A stretch of 36,060 nucleotides of DNA, from the NCBI GenBank assembly GCA_003159795.1, contig PLPK01000076.1:83331-119390 (forward strand), given 5' to 3'. This DNA comes from Acidimicrobiaceae bacterium. GTDB lineage: Bacteria > Actinomycetota > Acidimicrobiia > Acidimicrobiales > Bog-793. Position 1 is the stretch's first letter, and every line of letters begins with the position of its first letter. This document shows positions 8,976 to 18,119 of the stretch, in pieces. The notes under the pieces are model-generated. The model ran no database searches. It was not told where the DNA came from and was given only the letters and a program-made list of their open reading frames with translations. Position numbers and translations under genes: made by a program.

Positions 8976-11585
8976 GTGGTGACTCGGGACGGCTCGGACG
9001 GTCCCGGAACCGTCGCGTTCGTCCTCAACGGCAATCCCGTCGAGGTGCGCCGCGACCACCCGCACCTCCTCGCGGCGCTGCGCGAGGGGCTCGACGTCAC
9101 ATCCCCCAAGGACGGGTGCTCGCCGAGCGGCCAGTGCGGCTGTTGCACGGTGCTCCTCGACAACAAGGCCGTGGTGGCCTGCCAGGTCTCCTTGGAAAGG
9201 GCCCAAGGTCGCTCCGTCACGACCCTCGAGGGGTTCGACCCCGCCGAGCGGCGTCGCTACGCGACCGCCTTCGTCGCGACCGGCGCCCTGCAGTGCGGCT
9301 TCTGCACGCCGGGGATCGTCGTCCGCCTGAAGGCGCTGATCGACAGACAAGGCGCCAGCCTCACCCGCGACGAGGCCGCCAGGCACCTCGGGGCCCACCT
9401 GTGCCGCTGCACCGGGTACGCGAAGATCCTCGACGCCGCCGAGCTGCTCGCCAGCGGCGCGCAACCCAGAGCCCGCGCGGCGGGCGGGATCGGCGCCCGC
9501 GCCGCCCGCTACGACGGCCCCCGCCAGGCGCTCGGTGACGCCGTCTACATCGACGACCTGCGCCGTCCGGGCATGCTGCACGGGGCGGTCCGGCTCGCCG
9601 ACCACGCCCGGGCCGACGTCGTGCGGATCGACACCGTGGCCGCCCGCGCCCTGCCCGGCGTCGCGGCGGTGCTCACTGCCGCCGACGTGCCGGGCGAGGC
9701 CCGCGTCGGCATCGCAGTGTCCGACTGGCCGGTCTTCATCCCGGAAGGCGGCCGTACCTCGTATCTCGGTGACGTCCTCGCCATGGTCGTCGCCGATTCG
9801 CGCGAAATCGCCCGGCGAGCCGCCGCCCTCGTCGAGGTCAGCTACCGGGTGCTGCGTCCTTTCACCGACCCCGTGGCGACGCTCGCCGACGCAGAGGACG
9901 CCGTCTGGCAGCAGCCGGGCAACGTGCTGGCGCGCTCCGCCTACCGCCGGGGCGACGTCGACGCGGCCCTTGGTGCCTCGGCGCACCGCGTCCACGAGGT
10001 CTTTTCGACCCAGCGGGTCGAGCACGCCTTCCTCGAACCGGAGTCCACCCTCGCCGAGGCCCGCCCCGACGGCACCGTGCTGGTGTACTCGGGGGGACAG
10101 GGCGTCTGGGACGACCGGCGCCAGATCGCGGCGGTGCTGGGACTCCCCGAGGACCGGGTGCTCGTCGAGCAGGTCGCCAACGGCGGCGCCTTCGGCGGCA
10201 AGGAGGACCTCTCGAACCAGGCGCAGACGGCGCTGGCGGCCTGGCTGCTCCGGCGCCCCGTAAAGTGCACGCTCTCACGAGAGGAGTCGCTGCTCCTCCA
10301 CCCGAAGCGCCACCCGTTCCGGCTCGAGTACTGGGCCGGCTGCGACGGGGCCGGGCGGTTGACCGCCCTGCGGGCCCGGCTCATGAGCGACAGCGGGCCG
10401 TACGCCTCGGTCGGGAGCCACGTGCTCGAGCGCGCCGCCGGGCACGCCTCCGGGGCGTACGTCGTGCCGGCGATCGCCGTCGAGGCCGTCGCCGTGCGGA
10501 CGAACAACCCCGTCGCGGGAGCGTTCCGCGGCTTCGGCGCCAACCAGGCCCAGTTCGCGATGGAGGGGGTCATCGACCGCCTCGCCGAGCAAGTGGGGCT
10601 GAGCGGCTGGGAGATGCGGGTCCGCAACGTCGTCACGCCCGGCGCCGTCTGGGGCCCCGGGCAGGTGATGGATGAGGGCAGCCGGGGGGCGCTGGCGTGC
10701 CTGGAGCGCGTGAAGCCCGCTTACGAGGAGGCAAGAGCGGCCGGCAAGGCGGTGGGGCTCGGGCTCGGGCTGAAGAACACCGGGCTCGGCAACGGGGTCG
10801 TCGAGGTGGCCCGGGCCATCGTGCGGTTCGACGAGGGCGGCGGCGTCGAGGTGCGCCACTGCTGGAGCGAGATGGGACAGGGCATCCACACCGTCGCCCG
10901 CCAGGTCGCCGTGGAGGAGCTCGGCGTTGCCCCTGACCGGGTCCGGGTCGTCGTCGACACGTCCCGCGAGCTCGGCGCCGGCCAGACGACCGGCTCGCGG
11001 GGCACCCTCATGGGCGCCGGCGCCATCGCTGCCGCCTGCCGTCGCGCCAACGAGGACGGCCGCCTGGTGGGGGTCGACTACCTCGGCGAGCACCGGGTCG
11101 ACTGGACGGACTCGGCCTCGGCGGGCACGCCCCGCCCGACGGTCCACGCCGCCTTCTCTTATGCCGCCCAGCTCGTCGTCATGGACCGCGGATCGGGACG
11201 CATCGATCGCGTGCTCGCCGTCCACGACGTCGGGCGGGCCGTCAACCCGTTGGCCTGCGAGGGCCAGATCCAGGGCTCCGTGCACATGGGGCTCGGCTAC
11301 GCCCTCTCGGAGGACTTCCCCACGGACGAAAGCGCGCGGCCCCGCAACCTGACGCTGCGCAGCCTCGGGATCCTGCGCGCGAAGGACGTACCCCCGATCG
11401 ACGTCGTGCTCATCGAGGTGCCCCAGCCCCGCTCCCCCTACGGCATCAAGGGGATCGGCGAGATCGGGCTCGTGCCGACGGCCGGCGCCGTCGCGGCGGC
11501 GCTCCACGACCTCGACGGGGTCTGGCGCGCCACCCTTCCGATGTCCACTCCCCCGGCCGAAACCGCCGATTCCGGGACCGACTGA
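8976..11585 (+). CDS. Xanthine-dehydrogenase-type hydroxylase, fused 2Fe-2S and Mo-binding subunits (resembles the so-called selenium-dependent XDH family)
   Basis: Intact DGCSPSGQCGCCTVLLD, LQCGFCTPGI and HLCRCTGY; GGAFGGKEDLSNQ, GAFRGFGANQ, AVHDVGRAVNPLACEGQIQGSVHMGLGYAL, IKGIGEIGLVP. GTG 8976 or 8979 proposed as start. Confidence 0.88.
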   Translation: MVTRDGSDGPGTVAFVLNGNPVEVRRDHPHLLAALREGLDVTSPKDGCSPSGQCGCCTVLLDNKAVVACQVSLERAQGRSVTTLEGFDPAERRRYATAFVATGALQCGFCTPGIVVRLKALIDRQGASLTRDEAARHLGAHLCRCTGYAKILDAAELLASGAQPRARAAGGIGARAARYDGPRQALGDAVYIDDLRRPGMLHGAVRLADHARADVVRIDTVAARALPGVAAVLTAADVPGEARVGIAVSDWPVFIPEGGRTSYLGDVLAMVVADSREIARRAAALVEVSYRVLRPFTDPVATLADAEDAVWQQPGNVLARSAYRRGDVDAALGASAHRVHEVFSTQRVEHAFLEPESTLAEARPDGTVLVYSGGQGVWDDRRQIAAVLGLPEDRVLVEQVANGGAFGGKEDLSNQAQTALAAWLLRRPVKCTLSREESLLLHPKRHPFRLEYWAGCDGAGRLTALRARLMSDSGPYASVGSHVLERAAGHASGAYVVPAIAVEAVAVRTNNPVAGAFRGFGANQAQFAMEGVIDRLAEQVGLSGWEMRVRNVVTPGAVWGPGQVMDEGSRGALACLERVKPAYEEARAAGKAVGLGLGLKNTGLGNGVVEVARAIVRFDEGGGVEVRHCWSEMGQGIHTVARQVAVEELGVAPDRVRVVVDTSRELGAGQTTGSRGTLMGAGAIAAACRRANEDGRLVGVDYLGEHRVDWTDSASAGTPRPTVHAAFSYAAQLVVMDRGSGRIDRVLAVHDVGRAVNPLACEGQIQGSVHMGLGYALSEDFPTDESARPRNLTLRSLGILRAKDVPPIDVVLIEVPQPRSPYGIKGIGEIGLVPTAGAVAAALHDLDGVWRATLPMSTPPAETADSGTD

Positions 11586-11587
11586 GA

Positions 11588-11619
11588 CCGCCGGGTGCCG
11601 GCGACCGCTCAACCGGCGG
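11588..11619. terminator. Possible bidirectional terminator hairpin between convergent hydroxylase and adenine deaminase genes
   Basis: CCGCCGG (11588-11594) pairs with CCGGCGG (11613-11619); alternative tight stem CGCCGG-gtg-CCGGCG inside; overlaps the ade stop; no T-run. Confidence 0.3.
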
Positions 11620-13333
11620 CGACGTCGACGATCGAGAAGGTGGACACGTCCAGCAGGCCCCGGTCGGTCATCCGCAGCTCGGGGATCACCGTGAGGCCCA
11701 GGAACGAGAGCTGCATGAACGGCGCGTCGAGCGTCAGCCCGAGCCGGGTCGAGACGACGTCGGCGAGCTCTTTCACCTCGCGGGCGGTCTCGACGGCGTC
11801 CTTGTCGCTCATCAGGCCGCCGATCGGCAGCCGCACCTCGCCGATCACGTGCCCGTCGAGCATCGCCACCTGCCCGCCGCCGAGCTCGACGAGCCGCGCC
11901 ACGGCGGCCGCCATCTCGGCCGGACCGGTTGGGTCCCGCGTCCCCACGACCATGCAGTTGTGGGCGTCGTGGGCGACGGTCGAGGCGATCGCCCCCCGCG
12001 CCAGGCCGAACCCGGCGACGTAGCCAACCCCGATCCGCCCGGTGTTCCGGTGGCGCTCGACGGCGGCAATGCGCGCCACGTCCTGGGCCGAGTCGGTGAG
12101 GTCAACGACGAGGTTCCTCGTCGACAGCGATCCTGACTCCACGCCGATCACCCGGGCCTTGCCACCCGAGGGCTCGGCGAACTCGAAGGCCGCCGGACCC
12201 GGCAGTTCGTCGAGGTGCACGGAGTGGAACATCCACTCGGGCGCCGATGCGGCGGGGACGACACCGGGGAGGATCTGGCCGTCGACCGCCACGAGCCTGC
12301 CGGCCTGCCAGACGCGGGCCGGCTCGAAGGTCGCCAGGTCGTCGAAGCAGAGCACGTCGGCCTGGTAGCCGGGGGCGAGCCAGCCGAGGCGGTCGAAGCG
12401 GTGGTAGTCGGCGGGGTTGGCGGTCGCCAGCACGAGTGCCTCCTCGACCGGGAGCCCGGCGGCGACCGCCAGTCGCACGCAGTCGTTCATGTGGCCGTCG
12501 TGGAGCAGCGTGTCGGGCTCACGGTCGTCGGTGCACAGACAGACCCGGTCGGTGCCGTGGGCCAGCACCGAGGGAATGAGATCGGCGAGGTTGCGCGAGG
12601 CCGAGCCCTCGCGGATGAAGATCCACATCCCCTTGCGGCGCTTCTCGTCGGCCTCGTCGGCATCGGTGCACTCGTGGTCGGACTCCACACCGGCGGCGAG
12701 GTAGGCGTCGAGGGCCCGGCCGCGGATGCCGGGAGCGTGCCCGTCGACCCGCCGGTGGCCCGCCGCGGCGATCTTGGCGAGCACCTCGGCGTCACCCCGG
12801 ATGACGCCGGGGAAGTCCATCACCTCGGCGATGCCGATCGCGCCGTGGTGCTCGAGGAGTTCGACGAGCTTGGCGTGGTCGAGCTCCGCCGCCGGACTCT
12901 CGAAAGGCGACGCCGGCACGCAGCTCGAGGCGTAGATGCCGAAGGTGAACGGCAGGTCCCTCGCCGCGTCGGCAAGGGCGACCACGCCGTCCACCCCGAA
13001 GACGTTGGCGATCTCGTGCGGGTCGGCGGCGACGGCGGTCGTCCCGTGCGGCATCACGGTCCGCACGAACTCGTCGACCCAGAGCTTGGTCGACTCGAGG
13101 TGCATATGCGGGTCGATGAAGCCGGCGGTCAGCGCGGCGCCGGCGACGTCGATCACCTGGGCGGCGTCGCGGGGCCCCCAGCCGGCGATCACCCCGTCGA
13201 CGATGGCGAGGTCGGTGGCGACCCATTCCCGGGTGCCCGGGACGAAGACCCGGCCCCCCTTGATCAGCAGGTCGGCGGGCTCGTCGCCGCGCGCAACGGC
13301 GAGCACCCGGGGCGTACCCCTCCGCGCCTGCAT
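11609..13333 (-). CDS. ade: Adenine deaminase
   Basis: DLLIKGGRVFVPGTREWVATDLAIVDGVIAGWG, GFIDPHMHLESTKL, PHGTTAVAADPHEIANVFG and the C-terminal GIGYVAGFGLARGAIASTVAHDAHN-type block. Confidence 0.92.
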   Translation of the reverse strand: MQARRGTPRVLAVARGDEPADLLIKGGRVFVPGTREWVATDLAIVDGVIAGWGPRDAAQVIDVAGAALTAGFIDPHMHLESTKLWVDEFVRTVMPHGTTAVAADPHEIANVFGVDGVVALADAARDLPFTFGIYASSCVPASPFESPAAELDHAKLVELLEHHGAIGIAEVMDFPGVIRGDAEVLAKIAAAGHRRVDGHAPGIRGRALDAYLAAGVESDHECTDADEADEKRRKGMWIFIREGSASRNLADLIPSVLAHGTDRVCLCTDDREPDTLLHDGHMNDCVRLAVAAGLPVEEALVLATANPADYHRFDRLGWLAPGYQADVLCFDDLATFEPARVWQAGRLVAVDGQILPGVVPAASAPEWMFHSVHLDELPGPAAFEFAEPSGGKARVIGVESGSLSTRNLVVDLTDSAQDVARIAAVERHRNTGRIGVGYVAGFGLARGAIASTVAHDAHNCMVVGTRDPTGPAEMAAAVARLVELGGGQVAMLDGHVIGEVRLPIGGLMSDKDAVETAREVKELADVVSTRLGLTLDAPFMQLSFLGLTVIPELRMTDRGLLDVSTFSIVDVAAG

Positions 13334-13479
13334 CCCACGACTCTAGGCGCCCGCCTCCTCAAAATCGGTCACCTGGAAGCCGATCGTCGGCCGATACGCG
13401 ACGAGTGACGAGGGTGGGAGCCTCCTCCCGGTGGCCTCGGTACGCTCGGCTGGCCAGCACGAGGGGAAGGACGCACGAC

Positions 13480-14127
13480 GTGGAGGGCCAAGGCACTGAA
13501 CCGGGCGAGTTTGGCCCCGTCGCCGGCGTCGTGCTCGCGGCCGGCAAGGGACGGGGCTTCGGCGCCCCGAAGGCGCTCGTATCGTTCGCTGGCGAGATGC
13601 TCGTCGAGCGTGCGATACGCACCCTGGCTGCGGGCGGCTGCCGGCCGGTCATCGTCGTGCTCGGCGCCTCCGAAACGGAGATCCGCGCGCGCTGTGACCT
13701 CGGCGGTGCCGTCGTCGCGGTGAACGAAGCGTGGTCCGAGGGGATGGGCGGGTCGCTGCGGGTCGGGCTCGAGGCGGCGCGGGGATGCGAGGCCAAGGCC
13801 TGCCTCGTCGCCCTGGTCGACCAGCCGCTCGTCACGCCCGCCCTCGTCGCCCGCCTGATCGGCGCCTGGGAGAGCGGCGCGCGGGCCGCCGTCGCCGCCT
13901 GGTCGGGCGAGGGCCTGACCCCGGTCGTCCTCGACCGCTCGCTGTGGGAGGCGGTCGCCGAGCGGGCCGTCGGCGAAGTTGGCGCCCGGGCGCTTTTGCG
14001 CGAGCGCCCCGAGCTCGTCACTCTCGTCGACTGCGCAGACGTGGGCGCGCCCGACGACATCGACACCGTCGCCGACCTGAAGCGCCTGGAAGCCGACCGG
14101 CTCGCGTGGCCGACCGCACGGCCCTAA
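13480..14127 (+). CDS. MobA/MocA-like nucleotidyltransferase (molybdenum cofactor cytidylyl-/guanylyltransferase family)
   Basis: VAGVVLAAGKGRGFGAPKALVSFAGEMLVERAI; DQPLVTPALVARLI; GTG start at 13480 with SD GAGGGGAAGG. Confidence 0.82.
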   Translation: MEGQGTEPGEFGPVAGVVLAAGKGRGFGAPKALVSFAGEMLVERAIRTLAAGGCRPVIVVLGASETEIRARCDLGGAVVAVNEAWSEGMGGSLRVGLEAARGCEAKACLVALVDQPLVTPALVARLIGAWESGARAAVAAWSGEGLTPVVLDRSLWEAVAERAVGEVGARALLRERPELVTLVDCADVGAPDDIDTVADLKRLEADRLAWPTARP

Positions 14128-14603
14128 CGGTCCCAGGTACCCGATCGCCCGCCGGATTTGTGCAGCAGCTGCAGGTCGTCGACCCGCACGCCCGGGTCGG
14201 CGGCGAGCACCGCCCCCACGATGGTGAGCGCTGCCCCCGCACAGGCGGTGAGCGCCTCCATCTCGACGCCCGTCCGCTCGACGGTCTCGGCGGTCGCCTG
14301 AATCGACACCACCGACCCGCGCAACGCGACCTCGACGGCGATCGAGTCGATCCGGATCGGGTGGCACAGCGGGATGAGCCCCGCGGCGCGCTTGCCGACG
14401 ACGAGGCCGGCCGCTCGCGCCGCCGAGAGGATGTCGGGGCCCGCCAACGGGTCTCCCAGCAGATCCCGGCCCGTTTTTGAAACCCGGACCCGGCAGGCGG
14501 CCCGGGCGACGCGGTGGGTCGGGGCCTTCGCGATCACGTTGACCATCGACGCCCGGCCGTGCTCGTCGACGTGACTGAGACCCCCGTCCCCGGCCGCCTC
14601 CAC
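14124..14603 (-). CDS. moaC: Cyclic pyranopterin monophosphate synthase MoaC
   Basis: [64 protein letters not shown]. Confidence 0.95.
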   Translation of the reverse strand: MEAAGDGGLSHVDEHGRASMVNVIAKAPTHRVARAACRVRVSKTGRDLLGDPLAGPDILSAARAAGLVVGKRAAGLIPLCHPIRIDSIAVEVALRGSVVSIQATAETVERTGVEMEALTACAGAALTIVGAVLAADPGVRVDDLQLLHKSGGRSGTWDR

Positions 14604-14692
14604 GACTAGAGCTTCGCGCCCCGCCGTCGCAGCGGCGGCGCCCCGGGGACTCCGCCTCGAGCCGGCGGGCGGTGGCCCGCTACGCTGGGCTT

Positions 14693-15160
14693 ATGCCCCT
14701 CGCTGCCAAGATCCTCACCGTCTCCGACGGCGTCGCGGCGGGAATCCGGGAGGACACCTCGGGACCCGCCATCGCCGCCCGGCTCGAGGCAGCCGGCTTC
14801 AGCGTCGCGGCCCGAGCCGTCGTCGCCGACGACACCTCCGCCATCGCCGCGGCGCTCACCGAGATGGCCCGTGGCTTTAGCGGCCTCATCGTCACGACCG
14901 GCGGCACGGGCTTCGCGCCCAACGACACGACGCCCGAGGCGACGCATCTCGTCATCGAGCGCGCCGCGCCCGGGCTAGCCGAGGCGATGCGCCAGGCGAA
15001 CCCGCTCGGCAGGCTGTCGCGCGGCGTCGCCGGCACGCTCGGCCTGGCGCTCGTGCTCAACACCCCCGGCTCGCCCGCCGGCGCCGTCGAGCACCTCGAG
15101 GCGGTGCTCGACGCCCTCCCCCACGCGCTCGATCTGCTCGCCGGGGAACGACCGCACTAG
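14693..15160 (+). CDS. MoaB/Mog family molybdopterin adenylyltransferase-like protein
   Basis: [79 protein letters not shown]. Confidence 0.9.
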   Translation: MPLAAKILTVSDGVAAGIREDTSGPAIAARLEAAGFSVAARAVVADDTSAIAAALTEMARGFSGLIVTTGGTGFAPNDTTPEATHLVIERAAPGLAEAMRQANPLGRLSRGVAGTLGLALVLNTPGSPAGAVEHLEAVLDALPHALDLLAGERPH

Positions 15161-15195
15161 CGACCGCCGCACCGCCGGCCGAGGGGGCTGCGCCG

Positions 15196-15432
15196 CTAGC
15201 CGCCGGACACTGGCGGCAGCACGGCCACCTCGTCGTCAGGCACGAGCGAGGTGTCGGCGGTGGCCCTGCGGCCGTTGACCCAGATGCGGCTCCTCGCGAG
15301 GACGGCCGCGAACGACGGGCCGTAGCGGGAGCGCGCCGCCGCGAGCAGATCACCGACCGTGTCGCCGGCGAACTCGTCGGATCGCACGCCGGCTGCGTCG
15401 CCGGCGGGGCCGAAGAGGCGGAGGCGGGTCAG
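15196..15432 (-). CDS. moaD: MoaD/ThiS-family sulfur carrier
   Basis: Ubiquitin-like ORF ending in PPVSGG; translation extends in frame to TRLRLFGPAGDAAGVRSDEF. Start ambiguous (CTG 15432 or GTG 15387). Confidence 0.75.
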   Translation of the reverse strand: MTRLRLFGPAGDAAGVRSDEFAGDTVGDLLAAARSRYGPSFAAVLARSRIWVNGRRATADTSLVPDDEVAVLPPVSGG

Positions 15433-15433
15433 C

Positions 15434-16501
15434 TCAACCCCCGATCATCGACATCGTGCGCACGGGGCGAACGAAGGCGGCCTCGCCGATGCCGTGGCCG
15501 GCCCGCTTCCCCCAGACGGCCCGACGTAGCACACGCGCGATCGCGTCGTCGCTAGCCCCGCCAACCAAGAGATCCCGCACCGACAACTCGTCGTCGCTGA
15601 ACAGGCAGTTGCGCACGGCGCCGTCCGCCGTCAACCGCAGCCGGTTGCATGTCCCGCAGAAGGGCTCCGACACCGTCGCCACGACGCCGATCCGTCCGCC
15701 ACCATCGACGAATTGATAGACCGTCGCCGGCGCCACGTCGGTGCTGTCGCGCCACACGGGCGCCAAGGGCGAATAGGCGGCGAGGCGGGCGATCACCTCG
15801 GCCGACGGCACGACGGCGTCGGCCGCCCAGCTGCCCTCGGAGTCGAGCGGCATGAACTCGATGAAGCGCACCTCGCGGCCCGTTGCCCGCCCGAATTCGG
15901 CGAAGTCGACGATCTCGTCGTCGTTCACACCACGCTGGAGGACGACGTTCACCTTCACCGGCCGCAGCCCCGCCTCTTCGGCCGCATCCATGGCCGCAAG
16001 TACCCGGCCGAGCTCGCCTCGGCGACGGATCCGGGCAAAGCGATCTGCGCGTAGCGAATCGCAGCTCACGTTGACGCGGTCGAGGCCGGCCGCCCGCAGC
16101 GCCGGGGCGAGGCGGGCGAGGGCCGTCCCGTTCGTCGTGAGCGCGAGGTCGGCGAAACCGAGCGCCGAGAGCCGCGCGACGAGGTCCGCCAGGCCGGCAC
16201 GCACGAGCGGTTCGCCGCCCGTCAGGCGCACCGCGGTGACGCCCAACGAAAAGGCGATGCGCGCGACACGCTCGATCTCGTCGAACGTGAGGATCTCGTC
16301 CCGGGGCCGGAAGATCTCGCCCACTTCCGCCATGCAGTAGGTGCAGCGGAGATTGCAGCGGTCCGTCACCGAGATCCGCAGGTCGGTGTGCACCCGGCCG
16401 AACGTGTCGACGAGCGGCCCCTCCTCTGGCATCGCCACCGCGCGCGCCAGTGGCTCGGGTCGCCTGGCGAGACGGACGGGCGCCGCCGCAACGGCCGTCA
16501 C
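15434..16501 (-). CDS. moaA: GTP 3',8-cyclase MoaA (radical SAM)
   Basis: DLRISVTDRCNLRCTYCMAE (CxxxCxxC), RLTGGEPLVR, EPFCGTCNRLRLTADGAVRNCLFSDDE; GTG start overlaps the moeA stop. Confidence 0.94.
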   Translation of the reverse strand: MTAVAAAPVRLARRPEPLARAVAMPEEGPLVDTFGRVHTDLRISVTDRCNLRCTYCMAEVGEIFRPRDEILTFDEIERVARIAFSLGVTAVRLTGGEPLVRAGLADLVARLSALGFADLALTTNGTALARLAPALRAAGLDRVNVSCDSLRADRFARIRRRGELGRVLAAMDAAEEAGLRPVKVNVVLQRGVNDDEIVDFAEFGRATGREVRFIEFMPLDSEGSWAADAVVPSAEVIARLAAYSPLAPVWRDSTDVAPATVYQFVDGGGRIGVVATVSEPFCGTCNRLRLTADGAVRNCLFSDDELSVRDLLVGGASDDAIARVLRRAVWGKRAGHGIGEAAFVRPVRTMSMIGG

Positions 16502-17796
16502 GCCCCCCCGCCCTTTCCCGCCGGAGCCAGGCCGTCGGCGTCGAGCAGCATCACCCGCACACGATCCCCCCGCCGCACGCCCTCGCCGTCGGGCAGCAGC
16601 GCCAAGGCGTTGGCGGCCGCCATCGCGCGCAGCTGGTGTGAGGCCTGGCCCCCGGACGAACGCACGTGGAGGCGGCCGTCCGCGCCGAATGCGGCGACCA
16701 CCCGGGCGAGGTGCAGTCTTCCGTCGGCCACACGCCGCAGGTCCTCGTCGGCGAGGCCGTCGAAGGTCGGCCGGTCGAGCTGGCGGTGCCCGGCCATCTT
16801 GCGCAGTGCCGGACGCACGAACAGCTCGAACGAGACGAGCGACGACACGGGATTGCCGGGCAGGGCGAACACCGGCGTGCCGGAGCCCGCGAGCACGCCG
16901 AAGGCGAGCGGCTTCGCCGGCTTGATGGCCACCTGCATCCAACGCATCTGTCCGCCGGTCAGCTTGTCGAGCACGACCCTCACGTAGTCGCGGTCCCCGA
17001 CGCTCACCCCACCGGAGGTGACCACGGCGTCACAGCGGGTCGCCGCAGCGACCAGCGCCTCGGCGACACTTTCCTCGTCGTCGGCGACGATGCCGAGGTC
17101 CTCCGCCCCGAAGCCGGAGGCGCGCATCTCGCCGAGCAGCGCCGGGCGGTTGGCGTCGCGGATCGCGCCGGGCCCGAGCGGACGGCCCGGCAACGTGAGC
17201 TCGTCGCCGGTCGACAGGACCCCCACCCGCGGGCGCGGGTGCACGAGGACCCCCACCTCACCGAGGCTCGCCAGCACGCCGAGATGGGGAGGGCCGAGCA
17301 CCGTTCCCTCCTCGATCACCACCTGGCCGGCCTCGATGTCCTCCCCGGCTCGCCGGACGTACTCGCCGGGCGCGACCGGCCCGTGCACCAAGACGACGGA
17401 CCCGGCGTCCTCGGTCGAGGTCCGCTCGACCATGCAAACGGCGTCGGCTCCCGCCGGGAGCGGCGCGCCCGTCATGATCCGCACCGCCTCGCCGGCGCCG
17501 ACCGCCATTTCCCCCACCAGCCCGGCCATGACCGACCCGACGACTTGCAGGCGGACGTCGCCGCCGGCGGTGTCGGCGGCGCGCAGGGCGTAACCGTCCA
17601 TCTGCGAGTTCGCAAAGGGCGGCACACACCCCGCCGCGATGACGCGCCGGGCGGCGACACAACCGAGGGCGTCGCGAAGCGCACACTCAACCGGCCGCGC
17701 CGGCGAGACGCCGGACAGGACGACAAGGCGTGCGTCGGCGAGCGGGATCACCGGCGCGCCGCACCCGCGGCCCTGACAGGTGGCGCCTCGCAGCAC
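16498..17796 (-). CDS. moeA: Molybdopterin molybdenumtransferase MoeA
   Basis: PPFANSQMDGYALRAADT, IMTGAPLPAGADAVCMVE, GVLSTGDEL, VTSGGVSVGDRDYVR, PVFALPGNPVSSLVSFELFVRPAL; exact start uncertain. Confidence 0.92.
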   Translation of the reverse strand: MLRGATCQGRGCGAPVIPLADARLVVLSGVSPARPVECALRDALGCVAARRVIAAGCVPPFANSQMDGYALRAADTAGGDVRLQVVGSVMAGLVGEMAVGAGEAVRIMTGAPLPAGADAVCMVERTSTEDAGSVVLVHGPVAPGEYVRRAGEDIEAGQVVIEEGTVLGPPHLGVLASLGEVGVLVHPRPRVGVLSTGDELTLPGRPLGPGAIRDANRPALLGEMRASGFGAEDLGIVADDEESVAEALVAAATRCDAVVTSGGVSVGDRDYVRVVLDKLTGGQMRWMQVAIKPAKPLAFGVLAGSGTPVFALPGNPVSSLVSFELFVRPALRKMAGHRQLDRPTFDGLADEDLRRVADGRLHLARVVAAFGADGRLHVRSSGGQASHQLRAMAAANALALLPDGEGVRRGDRVRVMLLDADGLAPAGKGGGA

Positions 17797-18119
17797 ATTC
17801 GGCGGCTCACACTCCCGCTGAGACGATGTCGGCGACCGATTCTCGATCGATCGCCACCTGGTGATCCTATCGGCGGGTCACCGCGGCACCGCCCGGCCCA
17901 GGAGGGCGATCGGCGCGCGCCCCGGTCCGGGCCGTCACAACAGGGCAGATCGGTGACCCGGGTGAGAGGCGGAATAGGAACGGCTGGCGCGGTGTTCTCC
18001 AACCTTGTGCACCGTCGCCGGAATCGCGCGGCCCAAGACCGCTCCCGGCATTGTCATCAAGAGACAAGAAGACGCCGGCCCGTCCGGATCGGTGAGTCCA
18101 ATACACCCAAGGGGGAACA

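Noticed and set aside
7329-10025. 898-aa minus-strand ORF as a fusion protein
   Set aside because: Only the C-terminal ~406 aa (MFS) is protein-like; the rest is antisense to the second hydroxylase
17797-18119. c-di-AMP/ydaO-like or Moco riboswitch between moeA and the beta-helix gene
   Set aside because: Some GGTGAGAGGCGG-like strings are suggestive but I could not fit a full consensus; needs an Infernal/Rfam scan
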